Position numbers and translations under genes: made by a program
Notes under the pieces: generated by a model
Databases searched by the model: none
The model's input: only the letters and a program-made list of their open reading frames with translations
Told to the model about the DNA's origin: nothing
NCBI GenBank assembly: GCA_021827255.1
Contig: JAKAWO010000109.1
Coordinates: forward strand, 1-9,188
Source of the DNA: Acidobacteriota bacterium
Lineage (GTDB): Bacteria; Acidobacteriota; Terriglobia; UBA7540
Direction of reading: 5' to 3'
Length of the DNA stretch: 9,188 bases
Shown here: positions 6,829 to 9,188 of the stretch, one piece after another
Layout: the number at the start of each line of letters is the position of its first letter
Numbering within the stretch: the first letter of the stretch is position 1

Positions 6829-7200
6829 ATGCGCGCTCCCCACAAGCGGTCGTCGGCCAGCGTGAAGCCGGAGCCTTTGCCGCCAGCCCAAATGGAAAAA
6901 CGGGTCCTGGGCGCGCTGTGCGGTATGGATCGCCGCGACAGCTTGCGACAGGCCGCCAGAGTCATGCTGAGCAGCTATCGGTGGGCGGAGCCGATGCACG
7001 AAATCATCTTCGAAGCCATTTTGAGCCTGCCAACCGCCGGACGCGACGCACTCTCTCGCGAGCTCCCTGCCTGGCTAACGCGGCGGGGGTTCCCCGATTT
7101 CGACCTTCAGGGACTCAGCCACGCGGTCTCCGCTCGCGAGGCTAGGGACTTGATGCGGCAGCTTGCCGGGCTAGGAGATGGCCGCGGCCGAAAACCATGA
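6829..7200 (+). CDS. Small protein resembling DnaB helicase N-terminal domain
   Basis: This 123-residue soluble protein has no membrane segment. Residues 22-90 follow the pattern of the DnaB N-terminal (primase-binding) domain: E-x2-VLGAL near residue 25, then a hydrophobic stretch, W-x-EPMHEIIFEAI and a following L-x-R-x-L-x-x-WL. In DnaB this domain packs as a helical bundle that contacts primase. The protein ends right after it, with no RecA-type helicase domain and no Walker motif. It is therefore not a helicase, and its function is unknown. The first 20 residues are basic and Pro-rich. The start is uncertain: the ATG at 6829 has no good ribosome site, and a second ATG at 6892 would begin exactly at the domain. 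Its stop overlaps the start of the CPBP-like gene (ATGA at 7197-7200), which implies coupled translation. The domain match is by eye and only moderate. Confidence 0.6.
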   Translation: MRAPHKRSSASVKPEPLPPAQMEKRVLGALCGMDRRDSLRQAARVMLSSYRWAEPMHEIIFEAILSLPTAGRDALSRELPAWLTRRGFPDFDLQGLSHAVSAREARDLMRQLAGLGDGRGRKP

Positions 7201-7883
7201 ATGCCGTCTCCTCAGCCCTCCAAAAAGAATCGCGGATCCAAGCGGGCCGCGTCGCCCAACTGGCGACGACGGCCGAGGTGCTGGCCATTTATGCTGGCAT
7301 TCTGCTCTACATCTGGCGATGGCAGTATTCGCATCCGCACGCCTGGATGCTGCTGGGGGCGATGATTCTGGCAAGCCATGTGGCTCATCATGATACGCTG
7401 CGGTCCATGGGGCTTTTGGGTTCGGAGCTGCGAGCGAGCGCGCAGATCGTCCTGCCCATTGCGGCGGCGGTTTTTGTCCCCCTGGTGATTTACGGACTCC
7501 TGGCGCGACGGCTTGTTCCCGCAACTCCATCGCCTCGCGCTTGGTTTTCGCTCGGCGCGTATGCCGTATGGTGCGCAGTGCAGCAGTATCTGACTCAATC
7601 CTACTTTCATCGGCGGCTGATGAAGGTGGTTCGCTCACCTCGGGTGGCCTCAAGCCTGATCGGGCTGATGTTCGGCGCAGCTCACATTCCAAACCCCGTT
7701 CTAATGGGAGCGACGGCCGTCGGAGGGTTTATCTTCGCCGAAGTCTTTCGACGCCATCCGAATATCTGGCCGCTCGCGCTGGCGCAGGCCGTGGGCGGCT
7801 TTCTGATCGCGGCGCTCACCCCGGCCGCGGTCATTCACAATATGCGCGTGGGGCCGGGTTATTTCTTTTACGGCATCCGATGA
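7197..7883 (+). CDS. CPBP (CAAX/Abi) protease-like membrane protein, catalytic residues altered
   Basis: This 228-residue integral membrane protein has about six or seven hydrophobic segments (roughly 26-42, 50-64, 84-103, 116-132, 150-162, 168-184 and 190-210). The layout matches the C-terminal core of the CPBP/CAAX-protease family, glutamate-type intramembrane proteases. Motif 2 is kept as FGAAH (F159, H163). Motif 1, normally EExxxR, reads QQYLTQ (Q129, Q130). The position of the third motif's His appears as Q197. If the alignment is right, the general-base glutamates are gone and it may not be a protease. A conserved-looking HNMRVGPGYFFYG lies at the C-terminus (214-226). The gene overlaps the DnaB-N-like gene by 4 bases (ATGA). 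The nearest strong ribosome word, AGGAG at 7173-7177, is 19 bases away, so translation probably depends on coupling. It converges with amrS. Confidence 0.72.
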   Translation: MNAVSSALQKESRIQAGRVAQLATTAEVLAIYAGILLYIWRWQYSHPHAWMLLGAMILASHVAHHDTLRSMGLLGSELRASAQIVLPIAAAVFVPLVIYGLLARRLVPATPSPRAWFSLGAYAVWCAVQQYLTQSYFHRRLMKVVRSPRVASSLIGLMFGAAHIPNPVLMGATAVGGFIFAEVFRRHPNIWPLALAQAVGGFLIAALTPAAVIHNMRVGPGYFFYGIR

Positions 7884-7935
7884 CGTTTTCCACAGCCAGC
7901 CTCTCGCGCAGCTCAACGCCAGTGATCCGCAAGAA

Positions 7936-7948
7936 CCATTCGTAATGG
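7936..7948. terminator. Short hairpin between convergent genes
   Basis: CCATT (7936-7940) and AATGG (7944-7948) pair around a 3-base loop in the 73-base gap between the CPBP-like gene and amrS. On the minus strand it is followed by TTCTTGC, a poor T-tract. It is placed where a terminator is expected, but the 5-bp AT-containing stem is weak. Confidence 0.2.
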
Positions 7949-7956
7949 CTCGAAGA

Positions 7957-9090
7957 TTACTGGAGAGCGACGAGGTCACGAAATCGGCGGAGCTCGGGAC
8001 TATAAGGACGGTGGCTCAATTGGCCCTTGAATTCTCTGTCCCAGCGGCCAGGAATGGCGGCGCCGCATTGGGGACAAGCGCCATCCGGGGTGAGATGATA
8101 GCCGGTGATGAGATACCCGTGGCGGGCGATGAGCAGCTCCCGACAATCGGGGCAGCGTGTGTTTTCAAGATCGCCGACCCGCCCGGGCAGATTGCCGGCA
8201 TAGATAAACCGCAGTCCTGCTTTGGCGCCGATTTCCGCAGCGCGGAGGAGGGTTTCGGGGCTCGTATCCGCCGGCTCGGTCATCTTGTAGTCCTGATGGA
8301 AGGCGGTGACGTGCCACGGAATGTCCGCCGAGACGCTGGCCAGGAACTCCGTGAGGCGCATAAGCTCGTCATCGGAGTCATTAAAGCCTTCGATGAGCAA
8401 GGTGACCACTTCGAGCCAGATGCCCATGCGATAGAGCGCGCGGATGGTATCGAGAATGGGCTGGATGCGCCCGCCAAGTTGGCGATAGTGGCGATCGTGG
8501 AAACTTTTCAGGTCAACTTTGTAAAAGTCCACCCACGGTTGAACATATTCCAGCACGCGCGGCGTGCCGTTGCCGTTTGAGACGTACCCGGTTTTGAGGC
8601 CTGCGGCCCGCGCCTGCTTGAAAATCTCCACAGCCCATTCGCTCGTAATCAAGGGCTCGTTGTAAGTGCTGACCAGAGCCCGAGCCCCCTGCCGCAAAGC
8701 ATCCTGAACTATTTGTTGTGGCGCTGCGCCTAGCGGCGGCGAAATGGCGCTCGGGTCGCGCAGCGCCTGAGAGGTGACCCAGTTCTGGCAATAGGCGCAG
8801 TGCAAGTCGCAGCCGAGCATCCCAAAACTGTACGCGAGGGCGCCCGGTAGCGCATGGAAGAACGGCTTCTTTTCAATAGGATCGCATTGAACGCCGCCCA
8901 CGTAGCCCCACGGCGCATAAAGGCGTCCGTCGCGGTTGAAGCGAACCTTGCAAACACCTACCTGACCGTCCGGAATGCGGCAGGCGTGTCCGCACGCGAA
9001 GCATCGCACAAACCCCCGATCCATCTTCTCGGTAAGCTCGGGCGCGGCCTCGCGAACCTGGGCACCCAGGATGTCCTTTAACGTCGTCAC
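7957..9090 (-). CDS. amrS: AmmeMemoRadiSam system radical SAM enzyme
   Basis: This 377-residue cytosolic radical SAM protein is of the type named for its usual partners, the AMMECR1-domain and Memo proteins. Its exact substrate is not firmly known. An N-terminal Cys cluster (C30, C33, C37, C47 in CFACGHACRIPDGQVGVC) is typical of the family. The 4Fe-4S/SAM motif CDLHCAYC has C94, C98 and C101. Next come the family blocks STYNEPLITSEW (141-152), TGYVSNGNGTP and FYKVDLKSF, then PWHVTAFHQDYKM. The C-terminus has two CxxC pairs (C313/C316 and C339/C342) ending in AAIPGRWD, like a zinc ribbon. All parts look complete. The GTG start at 9090 is supported by GAGG five bases upstream and by the usual short lead before the Cys cluster. 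No Memo or AMMECR1 gene is in the window, though one could lie beyond base 9188. A TATAAT box lies about 45 bases upstream. Confidence 0.95.
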   Translation of the reverse strand: MTTLKDILGAQVREAAPELTEKMDRGFVRCFACGHACRIPDGQVGVCKVRFNRDGRLYAPWGYVGGVQCDPIEKKPFFHALPGALAYSFGMLGCDLHCAYCQNWVTSQALRDPSAISPPLGAAPQQIVQDALRQGARALVSTYNEPLITSEWAVEIFKQARAAGLKTGYVSNGNGTPRVLEYVQPWVDFYKVDLKSFHDRHYRQLGGRIQPILDTIRALYRMGIWLEVVTLLIEGFNDSDDELMRLTEFLASVSADIPWHVTAFHQDYKMTEPADTSPETLLRAAEIGAKAGLRFIYAGNLPGRVGDLENTRCPDCRELLIARHGYLITGYHLTPDGACPQCGAAIPGRWDREFKGQLSHRPYSPELRRFRDLVALQ

Positions 9091-9134
9091 AAGATCCTCA
9101 ACCCGGCGGAGTGCTCGCCCCCGCCCCTGTGAAC

Positions 9135-9140
9135 ATTATA
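9135..9140 (-). promoter_or_regulatory. -10 box of the amrS promoter
   Basis: The minus strand reads a perfect TATAAT here, 44 bases before the amrS GTG, giving a leader of about 35-40 bases. The -35 position (about 9157-9163) reads AGCATT or GAGCAT and is a poor match, which suggests a weak or activator-dependent promoter. The inverted repeat at 9164-9184 abuts this position. Confidence 0.5.
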
Positions 9141-9163
9141 CCGCGCTCAAATGACCAATGCTC

Positions 9164-9184
9164 GGACAGGAATGTTTCCTGTCC
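9164..9184. repeat. 9-bp perfect inverted repeat upstream of amrS promoter
   Basis: GGACAGGAA (9164-9172) and TTCCTGTCC (9176-9184) are exact reverse complements with a 3-base centre. The repeat begins just upstream of the presumed amrS -35 region, a place suited to an activator or repressor site. It could also be the stem of a terminator for a gene beyond the window edge, or one copy of a dispersed palindrome. No second copy occurs in this window. Confidence 0.6.
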
Positions 9185-9188
9185 CGTT

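Noticed and set aside
7541..7945. 134-codon plus-strand frame inside the CPBP-like gene
   Set aside because: It is out of frame with a continuous membrane-protein reading frame and has an Arg/Ser-rich shadow composition.
7945..8580. 211-codon plus-strand open frame opposite amrS
   Set aside because: It lies almost wholly antisense to the strongly supported radical SAM gene, and its product shows no recognisable motif. Long antisense frames are expected in GC-rich DNA.

Overview
The window is GC-rich and gene-dense. It looks like chromosomal DNA of a free-living Gram-negative-type bacterium. The gene mix (RNase E/G, a geranylgeranyl-reductase-like flavoprotein, single-domain Pta, patatin, MtnA, a CPBP-like membrane protein, AmmeMemoRadiSam enzyme) and the codon use made me think of Acidobacteriota. 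That is an inference, not something I can show without a search. There are no tRNA, rRNA, transposase, integrase or CRISPR signs.

Layout. 1-1148 (+) is the 3' part of an RNase E/G gene whose start lies outside the window. It converges with a minus-strand flavoprotein oxidoreductase (1199-2362). Upstream of that are a 330-base stretch with no confident gene (2363-2692) and a minus-strand phosphate acetyltransferase gene, pta (2693 to about 3703). A 300-400 base divergent intergenic region, holding a 10-bp perfect inverted repeat, separates pta from a plus-strand patatin phospholipase (4064-5071). Then come four plus-strand genes: mtnA (5160-6281), a two-helix membrane protein (6396-6701), a small protein resembling the N-terminal domain of DnaB helicase (6829-7200) and a CPBP-protease-like membrane protein (7197-7883). 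The last two overlap by ATGA. The right end is a minus-strand AmmeMemoRadiSam radical SAM enzyme, amrS (7957-9090). Upstream of amrS are a perfect TATAAT and a 9-bp perfect inverted repeat.

How the genes fit together. Most are unrelated housekeeping or accessory enzymes: RNA processing, acetyl-CoA/acetyl-phosphate exchange, methionine salvage and lipid hydrolysis. I see no single pathway. The pair most likely to work together is the DnaB-N-like protein and the CPBP-like protein, because they are translationally coupled. The CPBP-like protein lacks the usual catalytic glutamates. mtnA has a near-consensus promoter so close to its ATG that its mRNA should be leaderless or nearly so.

I find no convincing new defence or mobile system. 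The most unusual items are the coupled DnaB-N-like/CPBP-like pair, the predicted leaderless mtnA transcript, and three perfect inverted repeats in intergenic DNA.
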